This document shows, one piece after another, positions 44,926 to 53,704 of a DNA stretch of 64,000 nucleotides. The stretch covers positions 682,001 through 746,000 of the forward strand of contig NZ_CP132343.1 of the NCBI RefSeq assembly GCF_040529065.1, given 5' to 3'. How positions within the stretch are numbered: position 1 is the first letter of the stretch; each line of letters opens with the position of its first letter. Under the pieces are notes generated by a model. It was not told the origin of the DNA, did no database searches, and saw only the letters and a program-made list of their open reading frames with translations. The position numbers and the translations under genes are program-made. Source of the DNA: Xanthomonas sacchari (GTDB lineage Bacteria > Pseudomonadota > Gammaproteobacteria > Xanthomonadales > Xanthomonadaceae).

Positions 44926-46110
44926 ATGGACCCGTTGCCGACTCCCACCCGCCGTACCGCCCCCACCGTCGAACGCGTCGAGACCCTGCTGCTCGACCTG
45001 CCGACCATCCGCCCGCACCGCCTGTCGGTGGCGACCATGCAGGGGCAGACCCTGATGCTGGTGCGCCTGCACTGCTCCGATGGCGTGGTCGGCCTGGGCG
45101 AAGGCACCACCATCGGCGGCCTGGCCTACGGCGCGGAAAGTCCGGAAGGCATGAAGCTGGCAATCGACCGCTACCTGGCGCCGCTGCTGGCCGGCGCCGA
45201 CGCCACCGGCGTGCAGGCGCTGATGCAGCACATCGGCAAGCAGGTCAAGGGCAATCACTTCGCCAAGTGCGCCGTGGAGACCGCGCTGCTGGACGCGCAG
45301 GGCAAGCGCGTCGGGCTGCCGCTGTCCGAGTTGTTGGGCGGGCGCCTGCGCGAGCGCCTGCCGGTGGCCTGGACGCTGGCCTCCGGCGACACCGCGCGCG
45401 ACATCGCCGAGGCCGAGCAACTGCTGGACCTGCGCCGGCACCAGGTGTTCAAGCTGAAGATCGGCGCGCGGCCACCGGCCGAGGACATCGCCCACGTGGC
45501 CGCAATCAAGCGTGCGCTGGGTGCGCGTGCCGCGGTGCGGGTCGACGTCAACATGGCCTGGAGCGAGGCCGAGGCGGTGCGCGCGCTGCCGGCACTGGCC
45601 GATGCCGGCTGCGAGCTGGTCGAGCAGCCTGTGGCCTCGCGCGAGGCGATGCAGCGGCTGATGCAGCGCTTCCCGCTGGCGTTGATGGCCGACGAGATCC
45701 TGGCCGGGCCGGAGAGCGCGTTCCTGGCCGCGCGGGCGCCGGCGGCCGACGTGTTCGCAGTGAAGATCGAGCCGTCCGGCGGGCCGATCGCCGCGCAGAA
45801 GGTCGCTGCCATCGCCGAGGCGGCCGGCATCGGCCTGTACGGCGGCACCATGCTGGAAGGGCCGATCGGCACCATTGCCTCGGCGCAGGTGTTCGCCACC
45901 TTCCCGCAACTGCAGTGGGGCACCGAACTGTTCGGGCCGCTGCTGCTCACCGAGCACCTGCTGACCGAGCCGCTGCGCTACGCCGATTTCCATCTGCAGC
46001 TGCCCACCGGCCCCGGCCTGGGTATCGCGCTGGACGAGGCGCAGGTGCAGGCCTTCCGCCGCGATCGCGGCCGCAGCGTGGTGGCGGTCAGCGCCACCGC
46101 GGAGGACTGA
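44926..46110 (+). CDS. catB: Muconate cycloisomerase CatB
   Basis: A 394-residue enolase-superfamily enzyme that converts cis,cis-muconate to muconolactone. The catalytic lysine pair is in HQVFKLKIGARP. The metal-binding acids follow in RVDVNMAWSEAEA, LVEQPVASRE and LMADEILAGPE. The C-terminal GGTMLEGPIGT is typical. The ATG at 44926 was chosen; longer starts would extend into the operator region. It is first in a run with catC (two bases between) and catA. Confidence 0.92.
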   Translation: MDPLPTPTRRTAPTVERVETLLLDLPTIRPHRLSVATMQGQTLMLVRLHCSDGVVGLGEGTTIGGLAYGAESPEGMKLAIDRYLAPLLAGADATGVQALMQHIGKQVKGNHFAKCAVETALLDAQGKRVGLPLSELLGGRLRERLPVAWTLASGDTARDIAEAEQLLDLRRHQVFKLKIGARPPAEDIAHVAAIKRALGARAAVRVDVNMAWSEAEAVRALPALADAGCELVEQPVASREAMQRLMQRFPLALMADEILAGPESAFLAARAPAADVFAVKIEPSGGPIAAQKVAAIAEAAGIGLYGGTMLEGPIGTIASAQVFATFPQLQWGTELFGPLLLTEHLLTEPLRYADFHLQLPTGPGLGIALDEAQVQAFRRDRGRSVVAVSATAED

Positions 46111-46112
46111 CC

Positions 46113-46403
46113 ATGCTGTTCCACGTGACCATGGATGTGAACCTGCCCGCCGACATGCCGCCCGAGCGCGCCGAGCAGCTCAAGCGCGACGAAAAGGCGC
46201 GTTTCCAGGCGCTGCAGCACGATGGCCGGTGGCGGCACATCTGGCGGGTGGTCGGGCAGTACGCCAACGTCAGCATCTTCGACGTGGCCGACAACGCCGA
46301 ACTGCACGCGCTGCTGCTGTCGCTGCCGCTGTTCCCCTACATGCGCATCGCGGTCACCCCGCTGTGCCGCCACCCCTCGTCGCTGCACGAGGACGATCGC
46401 TAG
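46113..46403 (+). CDS. catC: Muconolactone delta-isomerase CatC
   Basis: A 96-residue protein, the usual CatC size. It converts muconolactone to 3-oxoadipate enol-lactone. The family pattern LFHVTMDVNLPADMPPERAEQLKRDEKARFQALQ is clear, with the expected conserved WRVVGQYANVSIFDV in the middle and SLPLFPYMRIAVTPLCRHPSS at the end. It begins two bases after the catB stop. Confidence 0.92.
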   Translation: MLFHVTMDVNLPADMPPERAEQLKRDEKARFQALQHDGRWRHIWRVVGQYANVSIFDVADNAELHALLLSLPLFPYMRIAVTPLCRHPSSLHEDDR

Positions 46404-46479
46404 TTCCGCTGCGGACGCTCCCTCGGGAGGGGACGTGTCTCGGCCGCCATCGCCACCACGAGAAAGGAAGGGCATCACC

Positions 46480-47418
46480 ATGAGCGTCAAGATCTTCGCC
46501 ACCCCCGATGTGCAGGCGTTCCTGCGCCAGGTCAGCGGGCTGGACATGCCGGGCGGCGCGCCGCGGGTGAAGCAGATCGTGCACCGCGTGCTCTCGGATC
46601 TGTTTCGCAGCATCGACGAGTTGGAGATCACGCCGGACGAGTACTGGGCGGCGATCGCCTGGCTCAACGACCTCGGCGCGGTCGGGCAGGCCGGACTGAT
46701 TTCGCCCGGGCTGGGCCTGGACCACTTCCTGGACCTGCGCCTGGATGCCATCGACACGCAGTTGGGCATCGACAATCCGACCCCGCGGACCATCGAAGGG
46801 CCGCTGTACGTGGCCGGCGCGCCGGTGGCGCACGGCGTCGCCCGGCTCGACGACGGCAGCGACGAAAACGGCCAGACCCTGGTCATGCACGGCACCGTGT
46901 ACGGCGCCGACGGCCGCCCGCTGCCCGGCGCCAGCGTCGAGGTCTGGCACTGCGACACGCGTGGCTTCTATTCGCACTTCGATCCGACCGGCAAGCAGGC
47001 GCCGTTCAACATGCGCCGCACCATCATCGCCGATGCCCAAGGCCGCTATCGCTTCCAGAGCATCGTGCCCAAGGGCTACGGTGTGCCGCCAGGCAGTCCG
47101 ACCGAACGCCTGCTGTTCGCGCTCGGCCGGCATGGCCAGCGCCCGGCGCACATCCACTTCTTCATCGGTGCCGACGGCCATCGCAAGCTGACCACGCAGA
47201 TCAACATCGCCGGCGACCCGTTGGTCGACGACGACTTCGCCTACGCCACCCGTGATGGCCTGGTGCCGGCGATCGTCGAGCACAGCGACCCGGCCAGCAT
47301 CGCTGCCAACGGTGTGGACGGCCCGTTCGCCGAGATCGCCTTCGATTTCCACCTGACCCCGCTGGTCGACGGCGTCGACAACCAGGCCAATCCGGCGCGG
47401 CGCCGCGCCGCCGCCTAG
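46480..47418 (+). CDS. catA: Catechol 1,2-dioxygenase CatA
   Basis: A 312-residue intradiol dioxygenase that opens catechol to cis,cis-muconate. Ligands to the non-haem ferric iron are Tyr in GPLYVAGAP, Tyr in PKGYGVPPGSP and two His in RPAHIHFFIG. The N-terminal helical dimerisation domain precedes them. A strong ribosome-binding site (AAAGGAAGG) lies before the ATG at 46480. It is transcribed after catBC, an order seen in many proteobacteria. Confidence 0.94.
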   Translation: MSVKIFATPDVQAFLRQVSGLDMPGGAPRVKQIVHRVLSDLFRSIDELEITPDEYWAAIAWLNDLGAVGQAGLISPGLGLDHFLDLRLDAIDTQLGIDNPTPRTIEGPLYVAGAPVAHGVARLDDGSDENGQTLVMHGTVYGADGRPLPGASVEVWHCDTRGFYSHFDPTGKQAPFNMRRTIIADAQGRYRFQSIVPKGYGVPPGSPTERLLFALGRHGQRPAHIHFFIGADGHRKLTTQINIAGDPLVDDDFAYATRDGLVPAIVEHSDPASIAANGVDGPFAEIAFDFHLTPLVDGVDNQANPARRRAAA

Positions 47419-47589
47419 CCGAGTTCGCGCCACGGCGACGTTGCGGCGACGTGGCGGCCGCGGCGCAGCGACAACGCCGTCTTCAGTTCCTGGCATCCCG
47501 CTGCCGCCGCTTCCGGTGGCGGTACGGATCCCTGCGCGCCGCCGGCCGGCGGCCGCATCCACGCATCGGCTCGGAGGGAGGGCCCGATC

Positions 47590-48783
47590 ATGCAGCAGTT
47601 CGCACATCCAACGCGCCGCAGGGCGCAACGACAGGGCGCGCCACGCTGGACCACGCTGCTGTGGACCGTGGCGGCGGTTTCCGGCGGTGCCGCCGCCAAC
47701 AATGGCGTCGCCTTGCCCGGCTACGGCGCGCAGACCCAGGGGCTGGCCGGCACGTCGATCGCCCTGCCGCTGGACGCGGCGGCGTCGGCCAACAACCCGG
47801 CCGGCATGGGCGCGGTCGGCGACCGCGTCGATGCCGACCTGACCCTGATCTCGGCGCCGGTGCGCAGCCAGGTCGGCACGGCGCGCTACAAGGACGATGC
47901 GCTGATCCCGGTGCCGACCGCCGGCTACAACCGCCAACTCAACGACGACCTGAGCCTGGGCGTGTCGGTGTTCGGCCATGGCGTGGCGCTCGACTACGGT
48001 GCACCGGTGTACGGCAGCCACGACACGCTGTCCAAGCTGCAGCAGGTGGTGCTGGCGCCGACCCTGGCGTGGCGCGTGGGCGAGCAGCAGTACCTGGGCG
48101 TCTCTCCACGGCTGGCCTATCAGCGCCTGCACATCGCCGGGCTGGAGGGCATCGGCTTCCAGTCGGCCGGGGCCGACGCCGCGTACGGCTATGGGGTGGC
48201 GCTGGGCTGGTACGGCCAGTTGGCGCCGGGGTTGAACGCCGGCATTACCTGGTCCAGCCGCATCCGCTTCGGCCGCCTGCAGCGCTACCGCGGGTTGTTG
48301 CCGGAAGGCCGCCTGGATCTGCCGCAGCAGGCCGGTGCCGGCCTGGCCTGGCAGCCCAAGGCGGGGCTGACCCTGGCCGCCGACTGGCTATGGATCGACT
48401 GGTCCGGCGAGCGTGCCTACGGCAACCGCATCGACCAGGGCGGCGCACTCGGCGACGCGGACGGCCCCGGCTTCGGCTGGCACAGCCAGCGCGTGTTCCG
48501 GTTCGGCGCCGATTACCGCCTCAACGATGCCTGGTCGCTGCGGCTTGGTTACTCGCGCGCCAGCCAGCTGATCCCCGACAGCCAGGCGCAACTCGCGGTG
48601 CTGGCGCCGTTGGCGCAGTACCGCCACTACGCGCTTGGCGCGACCTGGCGGCTGTCGCCGCAGCTGTCGCTGACCGGCAGCGTCACCCACGCACCGGGCG
48701 GTTCGGTCGCCAGCGGCGGCGTGCAGGCCGGGACCCGCGACCTCACCTATCTCACTTTCGGCCTCGGCTGGACCTTCCGCTGA
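47590..48783 (+). CDS. Outer-membrane protein of the FadL/TodX transport family
   Basis: A 397-residue protein with a long basic N-terminal signal region (cleavage expected near GGAAANN). The mature start NNGVALPGYGAQTQGLAGTSIALPLDAAASANNPAGM is the conserved hatch-domain plug of FadL-type porins. Beta-strand-like repeats continue to the C terminus, which ends TFGLGWTFR rather than in phenylalanine. FadL/TodX porins carry hydrophobic compounds, including aromatic hydrocarbons. Its location between catA and an aromatic-degradation hydrolase and hydroxylase suggests uptake of an aromatic substrate. Confidence 0.85.
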   Translation: MQQFAHPTRRRAQRQGAPRWTTLLWTVAAVSGGAAANNGVALPGYGAQTQGLAGTSIALPLDAAASANNPAGMGAVGDRVDADLTLISAPVRSQVGTARYKDDALIPVPTAGYNRQLNDDLSLGVSVFGHGVALDYGAPVYGSHDTLSKLQQVVLAPTLAWRVGEQQYLGVSPRLAYQRLHIAGLEGIGFQSAGADAAYGYGVALGWYGQLAPGLNAGITWSSRIRFGRLQRYRGLLPEGRLDLPQQAGAGLAWQPKAGLTLAADWLWIDWSGERAYGNRIDQGGALGDADGPGFGWHSQRVFRFGADYRLNDAWSLRLGYSRASQLIPDSQAQLAVLAPLAQYRHYALGATWRLSPQLSLTGSVTHAPGGSVASGGVQAGTRDLTYLTFGLGWTFR

Positions 48784-48802
48784 GCCACACGGAGACGACC
48801 CC

Positions 48803-49522
48803 ATGCAAACCTATCTGTTGCTGCACGGTTCCTGGCACGACGGCCACGCCTGGGACGGCGTCGCCGCCCATCTGCGCGCGCACGGCGTGCAGGTGCACGC
48901 TCCGACCATCGCCGGGCATGGCGTGGGCGCCGACAAGCGCGTCTCGCACGCCGATTGCGTGGCCTCGGTGGTGGACTACGTGCGCCGCCACGACCTGCGC
49001 GACCTGGTCGTGCTCGGCCACAGCTGGGGCGGCAGCATCGTGCAACGCCTGGCCGAGGAGGAGCCGGAGCGCTGCAAGCGGCTGATCTTCCACAACGCCT
49101 TCGTGCTGCGCGACGGCGAGGCGCTGTTCGACCTGTTGCCGCCGCACTACCAGGCGCTGTGGAAGAACGCGGTCGATGCCGACGGCGGCATCATGCTGCC
49201 GTTTCCGATCTGGCGCGACGGCTTCATCGGCGACGCCGACCTGGCGCAGGCGCAGCAGGCGTACGCGCAGTTGAGCCCGACCCCGGCGCGCAGCCATTTC
49301 GACGCGGTACCGCTCAAGCGCTTCCACGAGCTGCAGATCCCGCGCAGCTGGCTCTATGCCACCGACGATGTGGCACTGCCGCCGGGCGAGTACGGCTGGC
49401 ATCCGCGGCTGAGCGCGCGCCTGGGCGCCTATCGTCTGGTCAGCCTGCCGGGCAGCCACGAAGTGTGCTTTAGCGCGCCTGCGCTGCTGGCCGAGAAAAT
49501 CCTGCTGGCCGGCCGCGACTGA
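48803..49522 (+). CDS. Alpha/beta hydrolase resembling methyl esterases (SABP2/MES-like)
   Basis: A 239-residue alpha/beta hydrolase. The nucleophile elbow is GHSWGGS, the oxyanion region LLLHGSWHDGHAWD sits at the very start, and the catalytic His is in LPGSHEVCFSAPALLAEKIL. The acidic member is likely in YATDDVALP. These segments follow the pattern of the plant methyl-salicylate esterase/hydroxynitrile lyase group, although 3-oxoadipate enol-lactone hydrolase (PcaD/CatD) is the alternative given the context. It begins 19 bases after the porin gene stop and lies 22 bases before the hydroxylase start, so all are one transcript. Confidence 0.72.
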   Translation: MQTYLLLHGSWHDGHAWDGVAAHLRAHGVQVHAPTIAGHGVGADKRVSHADCVASVVDYVRRHDLRDLVVLGHSWGGSIVQRLAEEEPERCKRLIFHNAFVLRDGEALFDLLPPHYQALWKNAVDADGGIMLPFPIWRDGFIGDADLAQAQQAYAQLSPTPARSHFDAVPLKRFHELQIPRSWLYATDDVALPPGEYGWHPRLSARLGAYRLVSLPGSHEVCFSAPALLAEKILLAGRD

Positions 49523-49544
49523 CCTTCCCCACCGGAGACTCCAG

Positions 49545-50831
49545 ATGAATCCTGCATCCCCCCTGCGCATCGGCATCGTCGGCGGCGGCATCGCCGGCGT
49601 CGGTCTGGCCCTGGGCCTGTGCCGGCACCGCCATCTCGACGTGCAACTGTTCGAATCGGCGCCGGCCTTCGGCGAAATCGGCGCCGGCGTCTCGTTCGGC
49701 CCCAACGCGGTACGCGCGCTGGCCGGCCTGGGCATGGGCGAGCCCTATGCCGAACTCGCCGACCGCACCCCCGCTCCATGGCAGGACGTCTGGTTCGAAT
49801 GGCGCCGCGGCGAGGACGCGCGGCTGCTGGGGCAGACCCTGGCGTACGGCGTCGGCCAGTCGTCGGTGCACCGCGCCGACTTCCTCGACGCGTTGGCCAC
49901 CCGCCTGCCGTTCGGGCTGGCCAGGTTCGGCAAACGCGCGGTCGCCGTGGAGCAGGACGCCGACGTGGCGCGCGTGCGCTTCGCCGACGGCAGCCAGTAC
50001 GAGGGCGATGTGCTGATCGCCGCCGACGGCATCAAGTCCGCCTTGCGCGGCGAGGTGCTGCGCGCGCTCGGCCACGCGCCGGCGGAACCGCGTTTCACCG
50101 GCACCTGCGCCTATCGCGGCCTGATCGACGCCGCGCGGCTGCGCGCCGCCTTCGCCGCCCGCGCCGTGGACGCGCACCTGGTCGACGTGCCGCAGATGTT
50201 GCTGGGCCTGGACGCGCACATCCTCACCTTCCCGGTGAAGCAGGGCCGGCTGATCAACGTGGTCGCCTTCGTCTCCGACCGCAGCGAGCCGGCGCCGCAA
50301 TGGCGCGCTGGCCAGGCCTGGGTGCGCGAAGCCAGCCGTCGCGAGATGCTGGAGGCGTTCGCGCACTGGGGCGAGGCCGCGCGTACGCTGCTGGAGTGCA
50401 TCGACACGCCCACGCACTGGGCGCTGCACGATCTGGCCGAGCTGCCTGGCTACGTGCACCGGCGGCTGGCGCTGATCGGCGATGCCGCGCACGCGATGCT
50501 GCCGCACCAGGGCGCCGGCGCCGGGCAGGGGCTGGAGGACGCCTATCTGCTGGCGCAGTTGTTGGCCACGCCTGGCCTGACGCGCGGCGATCTGCCGGCC
50601 CTGCTGCAGGTCTACGAGCGCTTGCGCCTGCCGCGCGCCTGCCGCGTGCAGCGCACCTCGCGCGAGGCCGGCGAGCTGTACGAGCTGCGCGATCGGCAGG
50701 CCGGTGCCGACGATACGCGGCTGGCGCAGACGCTGGCGCAGCGCTTCGACTGGATCTGGGAGCACGACCTGGAGGCCGACGTGGCGCAAGGGCGGCGGAT
50801 GCTGGCCGCGGGCGTCACCGAGGGCGCCTAG
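49545..50831 (+). CDS. Salicylate hydroxylase-like FAD monooxygenase
   Basis: A 428-residue class A flavoprotein monooxygenase. The FAD-binding GxGxxG is IGIVGGGIAGVGLALGL, a mid-protein DG motif lies in VLIAADGIKSALR, and the second FAD motif is LIGDAAHAMLPHQGAGAGQGLEDA. The closest recognised pattern is salicylate 1-monooxygenase (NahG/SalH), which decarboxylates salicylate to catechol with NADH. Placed at the end of the catBCA-porin-hydrolase run, it would supply catechol from salicylate. 3-hydroxybenzoate 6-hydroxylase is a related alternative, but its product would not feed the cat enzymes. Confidence 0.8.
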   Translation: MNPASPLRIGIVGGGIAGVGLALGLCRHRHLDVQLFESAPAFGEIGAGVSFGPNAVRALAGLGMGEPYAELADRTPAPWQDVWFEWRRGEDARLLGQTLAYGVGQSSVHRADFLDALATRLPFGLARFGKRAVAVEQDADVARVRFADGSQYEGDVLIAADGIKSALRGEVLRALGHAPAEPRFTGTCAYRGLIDAARLRAAFAARAVDAHLVDVPQMLLGLDAHILTFPVKQGRLINVVAFVSDRSEPAPQWRAGQAWVREASRREMLEAFAHWGEAARTLLECIDTPTHWALHDLAELPGYVHRRLALIGDAAHAMLPHQGAGAGQGLEDAYLLAQLLATPGLTRGDLPALLQVYERLRLPRACRVQRTSREAGELYELRDRQAGADDTRLAQTLAQRFDWIWEHDLEADVAQGRRMLAAGVTEGA

Positions 50832-50991
50832 CCCGCAACTGCGGTGCTAGGCTTCGAGCGCCTACGTACACCCACGCACCACGGCGACGGCATCGTGTGA
50901 TCGAGTGCAAGGCGATCCATCGCCACGCGGTGGTCGTCCTGCACCCTCGCACCGGCATGGCGAGGGCGCGCGAGGCGTTTGCGCGGCGGCC

Positions 50992-51474
50992 TCAGTCGCG
51001 GAAATTGTCGAACTGCAGCGGCAGCTCGAAATCGCTCTTCTTCAGCAGCGCGATCGCGTCCTGCAGGTCGTCGCGCTTCTTGCCGCTGACCCGTAGCTTG
51101 TCGCCGTTGATCTGCGCTTCCACCTTGAGCTTGGCTTCCTTAAGCGTGGCGACGATCTTCTTGCCCAGCTTCTGTTCGATGCCCTGCTTGACGGTGATCT
51201 TCTGCCGCGCGCCGCCCAGGTTGGTCTCCAGGTCGCCGAATTCCAGGCAGCGCACGTCGATGCCGCGCGCCAGCAGGCGTGCGCGCAGGATGTCGGTCAT
51301 CTGCTTGACCTGGAAATCGCTGGGCGCCGATTGCGTGATGACCTGGTCGTCGAGCGCGAACTTGGCGTCCACGCCCTTGAAGTCGAAGCGCGTCGACAGC
51401 TCGCGGTTGGCCTGATCGACGGCATTGGTCAGTTCGTGCTTGTCGACTTCGGACACGATATCGAAGGAAGGCAT
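50992..51474 (-). CDS. yajQ: YajQ family c-di-GMP-binding protein
   Basis: A 160-residue protein of two alpha/beta ACT-like domains. The family start MPSFDIVSEVDKHELTNAVDQANRE is intact, with FDFKGVDAKFALDDQVI and VKQGIEQKLGKKIVATLKEAKLKVEAQI further on, and the conserved C terminus KSDFELPLQFDNFRD. Members bind nucleotides, and in Xanthomonas campestris a YajQ protein was shown to bind cyclic di-GMP and affect virulence. It is divergent from an EamA transporter, with a long REP-like inverted repeat between them. Confidence 0.92.
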   Translation of the reverse strand: MPSFDIVSEVDKHELTNAVDQANRELSTRFDFKGVDAKFALDDQVITQSAPSDFQVKQMTDILRARLLARGIDVRCLEFGDLETNLGGARQKITVKQGIEQKLGKKIVATLKEAKLKVEAQINGDKLRVSGKKRDDLQDAIALLKKSDFELPLQFDNFRD

Positions 51475-51567
51475 GGGCAAGTCCTCGGCAAAGATGCCTA
51501 TCGTAGAACGTGCGGGCGCTGCGTGGGGACGTGCATGTGCGCAATGCCGTGCGTCGGTTGGGACCGC

Positions 51568-51654
51568 GCGTCGGGACTGAAGTCCCTCCCACATGGCTCC
51601 AGCCAGCCTATCGGCCGATACCGCTTCATGTGGGAGGGACTTCAGTCCCGACGC
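51568..51654. repeat. 28-base perfect inverted repeat (variant REP family)
   Basis: Two arms of 28 bases (51568-51595 and 51627-51654) pair perfectly around a 31-base loop. Each contains GGGACTGAAGTCCCTCCC or its inverse, itself palindromic. This is a second REP-like family in the window (GTGGGAGGGACTTCAG form), distinct from the GTAGGAGCGG family. Confidence 0.9.
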
Positions 51655-51702
51655 GATGTCCCCCGCACCACGCACGTCGCCGATCGCGGCGATAATGCGC
51701 CG

Positions 51703-52599
51703 ATGCCCAGTTCCCGTTCCAATGCCGCCGCCGCTGCGTGGATGATCGCCGCGGTCGCGTTCTTTTCGCTGATGGATGCGTCGATGAAGCAGCTGAGCAC
51801 GCACTATCCGGCGCTGCAGGTCGCGGCGCTGCGTGGCGGTGCCTCGCTGCCGTTCGTGCTGGTGTGGGTGCTGGCCAGCGCCGGGCCGCGCGCGATCTGG
51901 CCGGTGCGCTGGGGTTTGCACCTGCTGCGCGGCGTGCTCGGCATCGCCATGATCGGCTGCTTCGCCTGGGCCTTGCGCAGCCTGCCGCTGTCCACCGCCT
52001 ACACCATCTATTTCGTCGCACCGCTGCTGGTGGCCGCCCTGTCGGTGCCGCTACTGGGCGAATACGTGGGCCCGCGGCGCTGGGCGGCGATCGGCGTCGG
52101 CCTGGTCGGCGTGCTGGTGGTGCTGCGCCCCGGTATGGACGGGTTCGTCTCGTTGCCGGGGTTGATGGTACTGCTGGCGGCCATCGCGTACGCGGTGGCC
52201 TCGGTGCTGGTCAGCCTGCTGGCGCGCACCGACACCTCGCAGTCGCTGGTGGTGTGGTTCCTGCTGATCATGGCGCTGGGCGCCGGTGCGCTGGCGTTGC
52301 CGGAGTGGACCCCGCTGCGCCCGGCCGACGCCGGCTGGATCGCCGGCATGGGCCTGGCCGGGGCGCTGGGCCAGGTGGCGCTGACCCAGGCGTTCCGCCG
52401 CGGCGACGCCTCGCTGGTCGCGCCGCTGGAGTACAGCGGCCTGCTGTGGGTGATTCCGTGGGACTGGCTGCTGTGGCGCAAGCTGCCCGATGCCTGGACC
52501 TGGGTGGGCGGGGCGATCATCGTCGCCAGCGGCCTGTACCTGCTGCATCGCGAGCGGGTCCGCGCGGTGGCGCATCCGCCGCCGCAGGCGCGGCCCTAG
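51703..52599 (+). CDS. EamA (DMT) family transporter
   Basis: A 298-residue inner-membrane protein with about ten transmembrane helices in two EamA repeats (AAAWMIAAVAFFSLMDASMKQLS at the start, then VLLAAIAYAVASVLVSLLA and IAGMGLAGALGQVALTQAFR in the second half). The family members are mainly exporters of metabolites or amino acids; the second EamA gene in the window at 21896 is only distantly similar. No regulator is adjacent. It follows the REP repeat, so its promoter may lie in or next to that structure. Confidence 0.82.
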   Translation: MPSSRSNAAAAAWMIAAVAFFSLMDASMKQLSTHYPALQVAALRGGASLPFVLVWVLASAGPRAIWPVRWGLHLLRGVLGIAMIGCFAWALRSLPLSTAYTIYFVAPLLVAALSVPLLGEYVGPRRWAAIGVGLVGVLVVLRPGMDGFVSLPGLMVLLAAIAYAVASVLVSLLARTDTSQSLVVWFLLIMALGAGALALPEWTPLRPADAGWIAGMGLAGALGQVALTQAFRRGDASLVAPLEYSGLLWVIPWDWLLWRKLPDAWTWVGGAIIVASGLYLLHRERVRAVAHPPPQARP

Positions 52600-52696
52600 G
52601 CCCCGCGATGTGCGCGCACGTTAGAATCGAATGGAATAACGCACGCCATCTCGGCCTGCTAGGCTTTGCGCCCCCTGTCGCTGCCGGTCCCGCGCG

Positions 52697-53704
52697 TTGA
52701 TCCAGTTCGAGCGCCTGCACAAGTCCTATTCCGTCGCCGGCCAGCCGGTCGTGGCGCTGCATCCGCTCGACCTGCGCATCGAGGCCGGCGAGGTGTTCGG
52801 CATCATCGGCCATTCCGGCGCCGGCAAGTCGACCCTGATCCGGCTGATCAACCGGCTCGAGGAACCCAGCGGCGGTCGCCTGATCATCGACGGCGAGGAC
52901 GTCACCGCGCTGGACCGTGCCGGGCTGCGCACGCTGCGCCAGCGCGTGGGCATGATCTTCCAGCACTTCAACCTGCTGTCCTCGCGCACGGTCGCCGGCA
53001 ACGTCGCGTTCCCGCTGGAACTGGCCGGCACGCCGCGCGCGGAGATCGACGCGCGCGTGGCCGAACTGTTGGAGCGGGTCGGGCTGGCCGCGCATGCGGA
53101 CAAGTACCCGGCGCAGCTGTCGGGCGGGCAGAAGCAGCGCGTCGGCATCGCCCGCGCCCTGGCCACGCGCCCGCGGATCCTGCTGTGCGACGAGGCTACC
53201 AGTGCGCTGGACCCGCAGACCACCGCCTCGGTGCTGGCGCTGCTGGCACAGATCAACCGCGAGCTGGGCCTGACCATCGTGCTGATCACCCACGAGATGG
53301 AAGTGATCCGCCGCGTCTGCGATCGCGTGGCGGTGCTCGATGCCGGGCACCTGGTCGAGAGCGGGCCGGTCACCGAAGTGTTCCTGCATCCGCAGCATCC
53401 GACCACCAAGCGCTTCGTCTCCGAAGCCGAGCACGTCGACGAGGGCGAGTTGTACCGCGACCTCGCTGCGGTGGACGGCCGCATCCTGCGGCTGACCTTC
53501 CTCGGCGCCGACACCTACGCGCCGCTGCTCGGGCGCATCGCCCGCGCCACCGCGGTGGACTACAACATCCTGTCCGGGCGCATCGACCGGATCAAGGACA
53601 CCCCCTACGGCCAGCTGACCGTGGCCCTGGTCGGCGGCGACATGGATGCGGCGCAGGCCGAATTCGTCGCGGCCGGCGTGCATGTGCAGGAGCTGCGCCG
53701 ATGA
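52697..53704 (+). CDS. metN: Methionine ABC transporter ATP-binding protein MetN
   Basis: A 335-residue ATPase of the D-/L-methionine importer. Walker A is GHSGAGKST, the signature [15 protein letters not shown], and Walker [12 protein letters not shown] followed by ITHEMEVI. The C-terminal NIL domain (residues about 250-335) binds methionine and causes trans-inhibition. The start is TTG at 52697 ([10 protein letters not shown]), with no in-frame ATG or GTG nearby; the resulting length equals the family norm. The metI start overlaps its stop in ATGA. Confidence 0.92.
   Translation: MIQFERLHKSYSVAGQPVVALHPLDLRIEAGEVFGIIGHSGAGKSTLIRLINRLEEPSGGRLIIDGEDVTALDRAGLRTLRQRVGMIFQHFNLLSSRTVAGNVAFPLELAGTPRAEIDARVAELLERVGLAAHADKYPAQLSGGQKQRVGIARALATRPRILLCDEATSALDPQTTASVLALLAQINRELGLTIVLITHEMEVIRRVCDRVAVLDAGHLVESGPVTEVFLHPQHPTTKRFVSEAEHVDEGELYRDLAAVDGRILRLTFLGADTYAPLLGRIARATAVDYNILSGRIDRIKDTPYGQLTVALVGGDMDAAQAEFVAAGVHVQELRR

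Noticed and set aside
52600-52696. SAM riboswitch or MetR site upstream of metN
   Set aside because: The leader is under 100 bases and I could not find the conserved helices of a SAM riboswitch or a TGAA-N5-TTCA dyad; only a weak CGTTA/TAACG pair is present.
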